A stretch of 64,000 bases of DNA, from contig NC_012873.2 in assembly GCF_000003195.3 (NCBI RefSeq), forward strand, positions 891,894 to 955,893, written 5' to 3'. Positions 33,224 through 45,525 of the stretch are shown piece after piece. Each line of letters begins with the position of its first letter. The first letter of the stretch is position 1. The notes beneath the pieces are model-generated. The model ran no database searches. It had not been told where the DNA came from and saw nothing but the letters and a program-made list of their open reading frames with translations. Position numbers and translations under genes: made by a program. The DNA comes from Sorghum bicolor. Its lineage: Eukaryota; Streptophyta; Magnoliopsida; Poales; Poaceae.

Positions 33224-36200
33224 GGTTACTCCTATTGAAGTAATCTGAATTCAACTATTGTACACAAGTTCTAAAGAATGTAACTACAAGATTTAACGCT
33301 GTTGTTTCAGATGAGTGATTGATCAGGTAATAGCATAATGTTCAGTCCAGCCTTTTTTTTACTAAAGAACATTGTTATCCAATAATCAGGGCTATGAAGG
33401 TCAGACTGTCTCGACCAATGATGGGCGAGGGGCATTGACATGAGCTGTTCTTGCAATGAACGGACGGGCACTTGGATTGGCAATGACAGGGCCTGACTGA
33501 CTAATCCATCCCTCTTCTGACGGCAATCATTGGGAGGAGGCATATGAGCTAGAGAAGGCAAAGGATGAATCGGAGAGACATGCATGGGCACAAGAAAAGA
33601 CAGCCTAGCTGGGATCCAGAAGGATTTGTGTTAGTTGTTGCAAGGATCAAGACGGTGAAAGTAATGCACCTTTGGTATATGCATAAACAATGACCTCTGA
33701 AGCTGACAGGCTCATTAGTCATAGCACAAACCCCACAATGATGAGAGGAGCTTGGATGGATGCAATCACAGTGCTGCTTTCACCCACCGTCAGATCAATT
33801 GAGTTGGCAGAATGGCTTGTTAGAGCTCCTAATCAGGCCGTTCCATGTAGCTTCATATAGTAAACATCATAAACCATTCTTTTTCTGATCCTCTTAGCGG
33901 GACATGAACTCGGTTACTACACTGATAATACGATGCTCAGTTGCAGGATAACTAATGGTTCGAGTCTGACAGCTAAGGCATTATTAGACATAATGAATCC
34001 CTCATAACTTTGTCCTTTCCTGGCACTAGTTGTTTTCAGAATCTTAGTTCAGGTACTACTTTTATCTTCCCTTGTTCTTGCGTTCCGCACTTAGGAAAAA
34101 GAAAAGACCTTCTCTACAACGACAGATGAACCAAAGCTAAAACTGCGTCATGATGAAGCCTGATAGATCCCAGTTATGCGCTAGTTATATGCTGTGTGGG
34201 GTTTACATCAATATTTACAAATGAAGGTTTCCCATAGCCTGTTCTGTTGCAGGATGCCAGAAATTGTGAACATCTTATGAATGTTAGCAAAGTTAAATAA
34301 GAACAGATAACTCCAACTGGAAGCTTTCTTACTGCTCATTCAATAAAAAAATATATATAGTGAAGCAGATCACACTGGCGCCAGTAAACAAGTACTGACA
34401 CAGTGCGCTTAACAAGTGTATCTATCTACCAAACAATTGCAACTTCTCTGAAAGACTGAAAACAAAATGAAGGTAACAACATGCACTCGAGTTTGCTCGC
34501 GAGGCACGAGAACCAAAAACAAAGAGGCATGACCTAATGCTTAGCTATAGTTTACCCCATATCTAGGAGAGTGACATATATATGAGCAGAATTCGCTATC
34601 CCCTTAGAAAGACAGAAACTAGAGGTAGCTAATGATATGACATGAAGGAGGAGGGGGGCTCCTATCATGCTTGATATCTCTGTCCTATTTTAATACGCAA
34701 CCATGTCCTACAAGAGAGGACAATTCCATGTGATCTCAAGGGGCGTCTTAATCCCCTCTTTCTTCTCCGCCTGCCTCAGCATCAAACACGGCGATTCGCT
34801 TACGAGAAAAATCAAATTCAAAACAACTAGTATTTCTCAGCATTAGCCGACAGCTATAAAATAGTAGGGGCTATGCAAAACTATACTTGTTGGCAAATTG
34901 ACTTGGCGCAGCTGCATGTGGACAAACACCTACTCGCCATACGAATTCGCATCTTCCACTAAAAAAACTAGGACCCACTGGTTAAACTATTTGCATTGCT
35001 CTGAATGGAGGCGGCGATGGAAAGGAATCTTTTGTCTGAAACTCTGAATGAGAGCACACCCTTAAGTCTGAACTGAACTCTCCACACCCCAGTTTAACAA
35101 CTTCACCGGCAGAAAGACTTTTTGTCCTTGTCATATCCATGATCCGTCCATCTTAGAGCGTAATGTAAATATGCGAAAGGATGTGCTTAGAATCCTCGCC
35201 GACGGATTAAAAGAACGCGGAAACGATGGCGATATGCGAAATATGCTGCTGACTAAACAATGTGGCTGGGAACATGCACTGGGGCTCATCTGTCTGTACT
35301 TGCAATGATGGGGATGCAAGTCAATGCTTGCTTGCTTGAGAATTATAATCCACATAGAAGCCGGGGCAGGCGAGATTGGGGGCTTTGATAAGCAGGTCCA
35401 GCTCATACGAGGACATACACGCCGAATCATCAAGGATGCCCTCACTGCAAATTGTCAGTATGTCTTTGCAGGATTAAGTATAGGGGATGCTGAGAAAAGT
35501 ATGTCATCTTGCTAAGCATGTACACTAAAATAATCTAATCAGTCTGAGTTGTGGCTTTTGAGTGGACATCTGTGCTCAAATACGAATCATGGTGGTTTTG
35601 TGCTTGCATGATGAATGAAGAACAAGGTGTGACATTTCTTGGTTGTGATCTTGTGCTCTTAAAATTATTATTTTTAAGTGTGTGCAAGCTTATCCTTGGA
35701 TGCAAGGAGAAGAACACCCCTTAAGGGAGAAGAGGAGAAGAGGAAAAAATTTTCAAGCTAGTGTGTGCAAGCAAAGAAAAGCTTATCCAGATGTGTGCAA
35801 ATGCATTATCCTTGGATGCCGACCAGTGCCCAGAGGCCAAAGTGGAAGAGATGAGGCCATCCATGTATGAGCAGACTTGTAAGTTCTGAAGACAGCAGTG
35901 TGCAATGCTGGTCATAGAAACCTAGTTGTTATATATGCTATATGTGTATATGCCAGCCTTTTGAGTCTATGTAATGCGAGAACAAAGGAAATAATGGCAT
36001 AATAACTATTAACCACACGAGTTCTCAGGTTCTGCGTCAGCCATGACGAACGACTATATATTGCATCTTTTGGGATCAGTAGGAGATAACAGACGTAGTT
36101 CTCCAAGCCTGACGAGCTTGAGTACATGTACATCAAAGGAGCTAGCCATGGCAGACCAGAAACACAACAGTCACCTAGTGAGTACAAAGCAAGACAGGAG

Positions 36201-36843
36201 AGTCAGTTCAACAGTCACCTACTGCAAGTTCTGAACTTTTGATGCAGTTATACGTTGACCTCGCAGACTAATGCTTGTGCTGTACGCGTACACACCTAAT
36301 ACATTCTCCACTTTTGTGTTGGGAGACAGGCCCAGGCCCAGGGCTAACAATGCTTAGCACTCCTACATACAAAACCCAGATACCTGATGTAATGCAGTAT
36401 TTGGGGAGGAAGAGGAGGAAATGGATTTGTGAGGTAGCAGTAGCAGGCCGACACAAACAACGAAGCTCTAATGAGGCCCATGAAATGAAGCACAACACAA
36501 TCGTATCTTAAATAATAATAATAATAATAATAATAACAGAAGAGTTGCAGCAAAAGGCCTGGCTAGCAGGTTCTCTGAACTCTGAAGGAGAAAGTTTGTA
36601 CTGCATTGTTGCAGCAGAAATGCAGTGTTTGCCTGTGCAATAAAAAAAACAGAGGACAGAATAGTACATCCAGTTTGTGCAGAGGCATTTGAGTTGTGAA
36701 CTCGTTGTGTAAATAAAGAAATGATGGTGCCAGTCATCGTGGATTTCTTATTATTACATTGCTTAAAAAAATATATCAGTACATTGTCAGGGATGCATCA
36801 TCATCACCAAGAAAGAAAAAAAAAAGAATCATCCTCAACATCA
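33223..36843. other. Intergenic stretch, no gene recognised
   Basis: No convincing exon chain or transposon terminus was found. Open frames near 35131-35515 overlap on both strands without recognisable motifs. An AAT microsatellite lies at about 36510-36536. Some of the right part may be 3' UTR of the RUP-like gene. Confidence 0.4.
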
Positions 36844-37136
36844 TCAGTCACAGTCTCTCATCTTCTGTCCACCCTTTTTAATTTCTCCCCTCCCCTCACT
36901 TAATTTCAGTCTAAACATGTACTTTAATTGCCCTTTTTGTTGCTGTTGTTGTTGAACTCTTGTTTTCTTTATCTGAAAGAAAGAAAGAAAGAAAAGGAAA
37001 TAAAAACAAACAATAAAATGGGAACAAGTAATAAAAAGCACGACAAGGAAGGGAGGAACGAAGGAAATGGGAAGATGCTTCTTCCTCCGCCTCAATGCCT
37101 TATCACAGTCAAAGGAGGAGGCCATATGCATGGCCA

Positions 37137-38513
37137 TCATGCACGGACGACGTCGTCCCCCGCCGTCTCCCTCCGCCGTCGGCACGTGAACACCTTGAGC
37201 ACGCCGTCGGATCCGCCGGCGACGAGCGCCCCTCCGTCGAGGTCGCCGTCGTTGTGGCTGCCCTGCCGCCACGCCACCGCGCTGACGAACCCACCAGCAG
37301 CAGCAGCAGCAGCAGCGTCAGTGGTGACTGGGCCGTGGGCCCCTCCGTGTCCGTGCGACGCGAAGAAGGGGTGCACCCAGATGGGCTTGGCCCACCTGAG
37401 GTCGTAGACGAAGACGTGGTTGGACTCGGAGCCGCTGGCCACCAGCCCCGCCCCGCGCCACACGCCCATCCCCACGAAGCTCCGCGCGCTCGCGTGGCCG
37501 CTGTACGACCGCACCTCCCGCGCTGCCGCTGCCGCTGCTCCGGCCTCCACCACCACCTCCGCCGCCGCCGACGCGCCGCCCGACCACTCCCACAGACGGT
37601 GGGTCCCGTCGGCCGCCGACGTCACCACCCGCCGCGCCGGACCCGGACCCGCCCACCGCACGTACGTCACCGCGCGGGCGTGGCCGTCCATCCTCGCCAC
37701 GGCGCCGCGGCCCAGCGCGCGGACGTCGTACACGACGGCGCGGCGGTCCGCGGAGCCGACGGCCAGGTGGGGCGCACCGGAGGGGTCGAACTCCACGCAC
37801 AGCACGGCGCCGCCGGCGCGCGCCGTGGCCCAGCCGCCTGAGGGCGCGCGAGGGTCCCACACGTGCGCCGTGCGGTCGTCCGACCCGGACGCCGCCATGG
37901 CCGACCCCGGGGCGTAGTCCAGCGACCACACGCGGCGGCCCGCGTGCTCGTCGCGCTCCCACGACGCCACGCCGCGCTCCACGTCGTACTCCGTCACCAC
38001 GCCGTCGTAGTCGCCGCACCCCACCACGGACGACGACGCGTCCCCGCCGCCGCCCGGGCGCCACCGCACGCTGCTCAGCTTCGCCGGCACGCAGATGCAA
38101 GCCGCGGGGCCGGCTCGGGCGCCGGCGCTATCATCCAGCGGCAGCAGCATGGAGGCCACGTCGTACATCCGGATCTTCCGGGCGATGCCGCCGGTGGCAA
38201 GGAGGCGGCCGGTGGGGTCGAAGTCGACGCTGCCGATGGCGTCGGACGCACCGGGAAGGGCGGTGGTCGGCACGGTGGCCGCCAGCCGGAACTCCCATTC
38301 GCAGCGCGGCGGCGACAGCTCGGCGTCCTTGTCGTCGTGGGCTTGATGATCAGCTTCACAGCTACTGGGAGGAAACGGAGCAGCAATGGCGGAGGCTACC
38401 TCTTGGTCGTTGTGGTGGTGCAGAGTTTGGGATTCCTCTTCCGGCAGGCGGTGCTCTTGTGCGGCGGCGCTGCTGGACCTGGAAGAAGAGGCCGGAGAAG
38501 AGGGGTTGCTCAT
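37137..38513 (-). CDS. RUP: WD40-repeat protein, RUP1/RUP2-like (UVR8 repressor)
   Basis: Intronless, 458 residues. After a Ser/His-rich N-terminus comes CEWEFRLAATVPTTA, then SVDFDPTGRLLATGGIARK and CICVPAKLSSVRWRPG, then GCGDYDGVVTEYDVERG and DEHAGRRVWSLDYAPG. These match RUP proteins, close to the COP1/SPA WD40 propeller. About seven blades are readable, including a WDxR-type VWDPRA that fits DDB1-CUL4 substrate receptors. RUP1/RUP2 re-dimerise the UV-B receptor UVR8 and also affect flowering in Arabidopsis. Several long Ala runs and very high GC are typical of grass single-exon genes. The ATG at 38513 is the only in-frame start upstream of the conserved part. Confidence 0.88.
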   Translation of the reverse strand: MSNPSSPASSSRSSSAAAQEHRLPEEESQTLHHHNDQEVASAIAAPFPPSSCEADHQAHDDKDAELSPPRCEWEFRLAATVPTTALPGASDAIGSVDFDPTGRLLATGGIARKIRMYDVASMLLPLDDSAGARAGPAACICVPAKLSSVRWRPGGGGDASSSVVGCGDYDGVVTEYDVERGVASWERDEHAGRRVWSLDYAPGSAMAASGSDDRTAHVWDPRAPSGGWATARAGGAVLCVEFDPSGAPHLAVGSADRRAVVYDVRALGRGAVARMDGHARAVTYVRWAGPGPARRVVTSAADGTHRLWEWSGGASAAAEVVVEAGAAAAAAREVRSYSGHASARSFVGMGVWRGAGLVASGSESNHVFVYDLRWAKPIWVHPFFASHGHGGAHGPVTTDAAAAAAAGGFVSAVAWRQGSHNDGDLDGGALVAGGSDGVLKVFTCRRRRETAGDDVVRA

Positions 38514-38868
38514 GGACTAGCTAGAGCTCATCATAGCCGCGTTGCGGGCATTGCAGAGGCTGCTGGAGCTGCACTAGTGCATGTGTACGTGTTTATCTAC
38601 TAGCTAGCTAGCTTAGCTTAGCTCTGCTCTGCTGCTTCCTCTTCGTCATGGCTCATCTGTGCTTGTGCTAAATTAATCTGCTATACTGTCTAGTGTCTAC
38701 TAGCTGGATCCTGCATGAGAAAGTTTGGATTTTTCTTGGTTTTGGTTTGGTGCCTCTTGTTTGTTTTGGGACTAGACAACCGTGCCTGATGCTAATCCTT
38801 ATTGCTTTAATTAGTGCAGTGTACTAGCTAGGCTTGCTCGATCCCTACCCTAACGGCCGGGCCAAGCT

Positions 38869-38915
<47 letters not shown>
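38869..38915. repeat. GA microsatellite upstream of the RUP-like gene
   Basis: About 23 GA units roughly 360 bases upstream of the start codon. GA tracts can bind BBR/BPC proteins, but a role here is not shown. Confidence 0.85.
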
Positions 38916-38918
<3 letters not shown>

Positions 38919-39185
38919 TGGTGGTGTGGGTAGCCACAACACAAGGGAGGAGGAGGATCCCAGAGGTTTTGAGAGGTTGGATGGTTTCTGTGGTTGGAGC
39001 TGTGGGTCATGTCGTGGCTGCAAATGCAAATAGTGGCAACAAAACCAAGTGGGGGAGGAATGAAGAGCTACAGCTAGCCTACCGTACGTAGCTGTTTAGT
39101 TATTAGTTAGTTAATTAGGTTAGCCAGCAGGCACAAGAGTTATTAAGAATATATAAGTGTGTTCCGATTAACCAGGGTCATTGAT

Positions 39186-39666
39186 ATACTCTTTTATATA
39201 TTGGTTAGTACGAAGAAGTACTTGTCTCGTCTAAAGGTTAGACTATAGAAAAGTGGAGCTTTGCCGAGTGCTAAAAGTCGGGCACTTGGCAAAGAGCCTC
39301 TTTGCCGAGTGCCGCACTCAACAAAGCCAGACTCTCGGCAAAGAGCCTCATTGTCGAGTGCCAAACACTCGGCAAAGCTCGGTCGGACACTCGACAAAGC
39401 AAGGCACTCGGCAAAGGGTGACGGTGGTACACACCGTTAGTCTTTACTGAGTGCCAGAAGTTTGACACTCGGCACAGATGGTCTTTGCCGAGTGCCAAAT
39501 TTGGCTCTTGGTAAAGTTTTTTTTGATTTTTTGCCTCCAAAATTTTTTCTACTAACTTTACACTTAATTTTGAAGTGTATGTTCAAATTTAGCACAATTC
39601 TTAATATATTTCCTATATACTCTTTTATCGGTTAGTACGAAGAAGTACTTGTCTCGTCTAAAGGTT
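39186..39666. repeat. ~50-bp direct repeats flanking a CACTA-like fragment
   Basis: The segment ending GTACTTGTCTCGTCTAAAGG TTA occurs at 39186-39240 and again at 39617-39666. The left copy has five extra bases (TATAT) and there is one base change; otherwise they match. Between them lies 376 bp that includes the TTTGCCGAGTG repeats. Confidence 0.9.
39240..39560. mobile_element. CACTA-like transposon end with subterminal repeats
   Basis: Begins GACTATAGAAAAGT, a decayed form of CACTACAAGAAA. Then come at least eight copies, in both orientations, of TTTGCCGAGTGC or its complement GCACTCGGCAAAG. These subterminal repeats mark grass En/Spm-type elements. No transposase or opposite end is visible. 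Confidence 0.7.
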
Positions 39667-40855
39667 ATATTGGATCTAGCAAGAGTTTGTTCGGCAAAGA
39701 TTTATTAGAGCATATGTTCATTTGGCTGAAAAATTATGACTAAAAGTACTGTACGTTGATTTATTGTGAGAGAAAAACACTACTAAATAGTTAGCAGAGA
39801 TTCAACAGATAAGCTCAGGTGAAAAAGCTCTTAATTAGATTCTCGTAGAAACGTTTATACGAGAAACCGAATTGAATTGATACCCAAACACACCCTTATT
39901 CTTAATAAATGTTTAACAATGCATCCGATATATAGTTACTTATATAGAATCAATGCTTTCAATCGTCAGCTATACTGTTTAGTGAAGAGCTCTGCTCAGC
40001 CACTACAGTACTGCTATTTAGTACAACGATGTTGTTGCGATAGCTAATGTGTGAGCCGCGCTGTATCCTAGTATTTAAAACACTACAAAGAATAGATAGT
40101 CCACCTTTAATTGCTATATGTTTACAAAGAATTTTCACGCTAGTGCAGGACAAAAATAGAAATGCTACAACTCCAGTAATATTGTATATGGATACAAGAC
40201 AAATTTTTGTATAATTAGCAAGAAACACGAAGTAATAAAAACAAAGAAAAAACCATACAAAATTTTAAAATGCTAGAGAATAGAGTTTCATCACTAATTT
40301 GAAACAATAAGAAACTGTGAGGGAGAAAACAGGCAATGTGCACATCACAAAGCAAGACCAAATGGTTCAAATAAAATCCCACAATTAATTTTTGTTGCAA
40401 AAAATAAATGTCAACATATATGTAGCTGCATATATTTTTTATTTCATGACAATGGAGTGGTCTACAAAAGATCTATCTATCATTGGCTAGGTATATGGTT
40501 TTTGTTTAATATGAAAAGGAGGAAGCAAACTTTTCAAAATAAAAGGAACGTGCGGTTGCACAGTGTTTTTTAAGCCGGTTGCACAGTGCTTTTATTCAAA
40601 TTATTAATTTGTCTGGTCTCAAGAATTTGTCTGGTCTCAAAACCTCATGATCTAATTCTTGCATGCATGTGCCTGTAACTTCTAGCGGAATATAAAAACT
40701 AGTTTAATTTGTTTCATTTTTTTTTTCGAGCCAGAAAAGAAGAGATGCTATATAATTGGCAACTATATATCATGGACATTTTTTGGAGGGACTATTAATA
40801 TACTCCCCTTTTCTTTAATGTGCACGAAGATCAAGAATAAAGTATGGCCTTGTTT

Positions 40856-41087
40856 AGTTCCAAAATATTTTGCAAAATGTGAATAGTACCAATTTCGTTT
40901 GTATTTGACAAATATTATCCAATCATGGACTAACTAGGCTCAAAAGATTCGTCTTGTCAATTTCGACCAAACTGTGTAATTAGTTTTTATTTTCGTCTAT
41001 ATTTAATATTTCATGCATACGTCTAAAGATTCGATGTGACGGAGAATCTGAAAAATTTTGCAAAATTTTTTGGAACTAAACAAGGCC
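40856..41087. mobile_element. Tourist-like MITE, TSD TAT
   Basis: GGCCTTGTTTAGTTCC at left and GGAACTAAACAAGGCC at right, flanked by TAT (40853-40855, 41088-41090). The termini are perfect inverted repeats, so this is the best-preserved copy in the window. Confidence 0.9.
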
Positions 41088-42157
41088 TATGTTATATAGC
41101 TCAAAATTTAGCTTATTAATTACAAATCTCGAGTAAATTAATAGTATCTATTTCTATGTTCAAGATATCCACACGTAGTATAGTATATATATATATATAT
41201 ATATGGTTAGATTACTTTTGGATATGAGATCCGAATCCGTCCAAGTGTTTTGGCGGTGGCACACACACTATTGACAGGTACGTACGGCCAAGTGGACGTA
41301 TGGACGACTAATCCTTTTCCGATTCGTACCAACCTTTACTTTCAGCTTGCTAGCTACGTAGCATACGTACCCCCTCCTTTTGCTTTTGTGAGCGACAGCA
41401 GTCAATTTGAGAATTTGGAGAGCTCATCGACCGTGGACTTTATTTGATGCTTGCTTAATAAATTGTTTAATGAATATTAGGTCTCATTTTATAGTTTTTT
41501 TTCAAATTGTTTCTCTCTAGAGACAGGAGACTCTCTACCAAACTGAAGTTTTTTTTGGATAAGAAAAATAGAAGAAATCATTGTAAGTTGTAAAGTTGGG
41601 GTCTCAGATATCAAAATTGAGAATTACTGGGGACTCAGATAATATCATCGTATAAGTTTCGGGATTGCTCCTGAATTTTTCATCTATATCTAGCATCAGT
41701 AAGCTAGAAGGCTTACTATTTCTCTCCAAATCGTAGTTCACTTTAGCCTTTAATCTGTTCGAAGTTAAATTCTCTGATTTTGACCAAGTTTTTACAAAAA
41801 ATATATTAAATATTTATATTTATTTGAAACAAATAAACTAGTATCAAGACAGTCAATAATGAACCTAATGTGATACTATGCTGATGCATTTTCTATAAAC
41901 CTGGTCTAAAGTTAGAAAAGTCAAAGCTAAGATATCGTTTGGCACAACTCCAGTTTACTAGTGACTGTTTTTTTAGCTCCATGAACAACTCTATCGGTAC
42001 AGCTGAAGTTGTTTTGGCGAATAGTTTGGCAAATTAAACCATCTCTATACGTGGGAGCTCCTTAAAACATGTTCTCCATGAATCCTACATAGATTGAGCG
42101 AGTGGGAGCTGAAAGAAGCTATTATTTTCAGTTGCATGGATCAGAGATCTCGACGAC

Positions 42158-42461
42158 CAGTGGCGGATCTAGGGGTATTCCCCGCTATTCCCGGGAATAG
42201 CCAACTATTTTGGTACACTTCTATGTAAATATGTGTATACACTTATATATATAAATGTATAATGCTATAATATATAGTATTTTGCACATTTGAGCTCAAA
42301 ACATGTAAAAAAACTAGCATTTCAATTAGAAGTCTATATTCTAGAAAGCAAATATTAGTTTAAAGTTGCTAACTTGCAGTATAATTGACTATATTTTCAA
42401 CCTATAAATTAACTTTGTGAAAGTAGGAATACCCAAGTTTAAAATTCTGGCTCCGCCACTG
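42158..42461. mobile_element. hAT-type non-autonomous element with 8-bp TSD
   Basis: Ends CAGTGGCGGATCTAG and CTGGCTCCGCCACTG form terminal inverted repeats. TCGACGAC is present on both sides (42150-42157, 42462-42469), an exact 8-bp duplication as made by hAT transposases. The interior is AT-rich with no coding. Confidence 0.9.
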
Positions 42462-43617
42462 TCGACGACGTCGATTATTATATATTTCATGTTAATTAAC
42501 TGGTATAAGTAATACGTTTCATGTTCCGGCAAGCTAGCTAGTGTACGTAGTGCGTGAAGACGGTGAGTCACGGGTGCCGTACAGTACAGTGAATATATAT
42601 AGTTGAGTACACGCGTCAATCTCAGGACCGCCATCGGCCGTACTTGTGGGTACTTAGCTTGAAATAAAGAGAGATTGATTGTGTTAATAGAGACAGACAA
42701 TACTCCTGCTAGTATCGTAGCTCGAGAAGGTCGAGAGCGAGCAAGATTTATACTCTGATAAGACTGCAAATGAAACCAAACTCGTATATTTATTATATTT
42801 ATATATATCAGTATAGTGGATGGATGGATGAAGCGACACTGATGAATCATCATCAGAGACAGACAGACAGACAGACAGAGAGGGAGAGAGAGCTGGTGGT
42901 GGTGGCTCGGTTACGTGTGCTCACGTACGCCTCTCATGCATGGCATTGGCATACCGGATCTCGATGTGGATGTGGATGGGATCCCCTCCGCACACAGACT
43001 CTGTGGCCTAGCTTAGCTTAGCTCCATGCATGCATGTCATTGTCCTCCGTCCTCCACCGAATAACAATACAATGGAATGGAAGGTCCGTCCATCAATATA
43101 TGATGGCGCCGCGGCCGCGCTATCTCGTCGGAATAAATAAAGCACCCGACGACGTACGGTCCCCCTTCTGCTTTTCCTTTATTAATTACTGTATTAGTAT
43201 ATATTTAAGGAATATGATATTTCTCTCTTTTATTTATTTTCATTTCATTCCAAAACTCGTGCTGATTTGGACACGCGCCACAAAATGGACCACACGAACT
43301 GATAGCGCGGTCGATCTTCATTCCAATAAAATTGGACTGAACTATATGAGAATACAAATGAAGTCTTTTGAGTCGAAGGGAGTAGGAATTAACATTTAAG
43401 TATTTTGATGGTGGTTGATTCCATTCCATTTATTATAATATATATTAAACACACACATGGATCAGTAGCATAAAACATCGTGCCACACTGCCACTGCAAC
43501 ACTTTCTCGATCCATACCTGAATTAGTTGTCGTTTAGAAGATGATTATACTTAAAGAGTAATTAATTAGTGATATTTTTTCTTTGCCCTTATTAAATACT
43601 GTTGCGGATGTCACCTT

Positions 43618-43720
43618 TACAATAATTTTGTATAGCTTGAGTAGCTAGTCCTCCGCGGCTCAAGGCTAGAGGTCGACGGTTTGAGTCCCTGTAGACGCAA
43701 TTTTTTTTATGGCCGTAAGG
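43618..43720 (+). mobile_element. Possible SINE (tRNA-like pol III boxes)
   Basis: TAGCTTGAGTAGCTAGTCC resembles an A box and GGTTTGAGTCCC a B box, 40-50 bases apart and followed by a T-run. This is the usual head of a plant SINE. The 3' end and TSD are not clear. Confidence 0.35.
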
Positions 43721-45525
43721 CCACGATCGTGTGCTGTGGGCAGCGAGGGAGGTGAGCATGCTGAAGTAAGTATGAATCGAGGTATTAATTGAATAGTTTG
43801 ACGACAATACTAATTCAGCCAAAAAGTCTAAGCTTGTTCGTTTGAGTTTATTAGCCAAATCTGTGAGCTATTTAGTAGTGTTTTTTCTCTCACAACAAAT
43901 CGGACAAAAGTATTTTCTATCATGGTTTATCAGCTAAATGATAAAGCCGTTGCATATGTATATATGCCTCATTCTTTCTCTTCTTGTTCTTTTGAAAAAC
44001 TAATATTAAAGTATAAATGATAGCAATAAGCAAGCGATATACTTACAATTCTCCTTGGGCTATTTTGACACTACATAATATATAATTAATCATACAAAAA
44101 GATTTATGGATCGTCGCAAAAAAAAAACTATTTATGGAGCGCTAGCCATCAAGGAGAATTCGCCTTGTTGAACACGTCTATGGATGGATGGATCGACGAG
44201 TGGCCGACGTTAGCTGTGGTCGTACGTTAGGTTCAGGACTTGAGGTCAAAGTCGAACCTGCTTATTGTGATATCGACGTGTTGATCTCTCGATATATACG
44301 TATGTTATTACTCATGTACCCTATTGTTCATCTTAGCATAAACATATGACTTTCTCGCTCTCTTTTATTAAATTATAAGTTATTTTGATTTTTTAGTATA
44401 TTAATTTTATTATATATCTAGATACATAGCAAAATCTAAGTAAAAAAAATCAAAGTGACTTGTATGAATTTGGAGGAGTAACATATACTTAGAAGATCTT
44501 AATCTTAGTGTAATCATCACTATCTTAACCTGATACGGAACTCAGGTGCTCGGGGTTTAGCCAAAGTTATGTCTATTACAAATTGTAAGTCATTCTAGCT
44601 TTTGTAGATACATAGTTTTTATTATATATCTATGTGTGTAGCAAAAATTATATATATACCTAGAAAAGTCAAAACAATATACAATTTGGAACGGATGGAG
44701 TATATGCCATTTGTCAACTTTAATTTATAAGAGTTGCAATAGTCGTTGTGGTTGATATAGGAGATGTAGTTGCTTAATCTTCACTGGATTATTAGGATTT
44801 TAGAGCTCACTGTGTAGCAAAACTCTTCTAAACATGGATACGTGCTTGCAACCTTCTTGCATCATCTAATAGGTTTAGATGAGTTTTGGTGTTGAAAGAA
44901 TTGACTTAATCCCAAAATCACCTTGTTCATATAGATGTTGTAGGGCTGGTAAAACCTCAGATAACACAATAAAAAATTAGGCCAGTCCCAATAAGAGTTT
45001 TTTTTATAGTTTTATTTACATTTAATAGACCGACACATAAGTGTTTTGATGGTGTAACAACGTTTTTAAGAATAGAGAGAGAAGGCGTGATTTTCATAGG
45101 AATGAAACTCTCTTGGCTCCACTACCAACTCAATATGAATTATAGAATTAAATTTATATGACATAAAAGAATCAAACTATCCACTAAAAATGATAATTTC
45201 ATGCATGTTTCATGTCATTCGTCATTGTTTTTCAAAACAATGCAGCTCCATTAAAAATGGCCAAACATATTTGACATTCCTATCCTAGGTGGAGAAACTC
45301 AAACAAAGAGGCCCTAAGCCCGCGTACAATCTGGCCTTTAGCCCACCACAAGCCAAGCCACGGTGCTACGCTTGCTACTTGTGAACACGAACTCGCAGGT
45401 CCCCGCCTTCTCGATACTACTCCGTACGTTATCTTGCCTCGGCAGTCGGCACTGCCGCCGTGACATCTGCGTCCTGTGACCTCCTCTTCGCCACTCCTCG
45501 ACTTGCTCCGGCCGGCCGGCCGGCC

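Larger units (their letters stand above)
38916..45460. other. Intergenic region rich in transposon fragments
   Basis: No gene recognised in about 6.5 kb. Elements listed separately include a CACTA-like fragment, a Tourist-like MITE, a hAT-type MITE and a possible SINE. Further decayed Stowaway-like stretches lie near 41700-41940, 44340-44482 and 44580-44702 (ends resembling TTTGGAACGGATGGAGTA). GACA repeats are at about 42857-42880. Confidence 0.5.

Noticed and set aside
35131..35515. Overlapping open frames on both strands, one with IEAGAGEIGGFDKQVQ
   Set aside because: No splice partners, no known motif and no codon bias; probably chance.
37095..38603. Several plus-strand frames opposite the WD40 gene
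   Set aside because: Antisense shadows created by high GC content.
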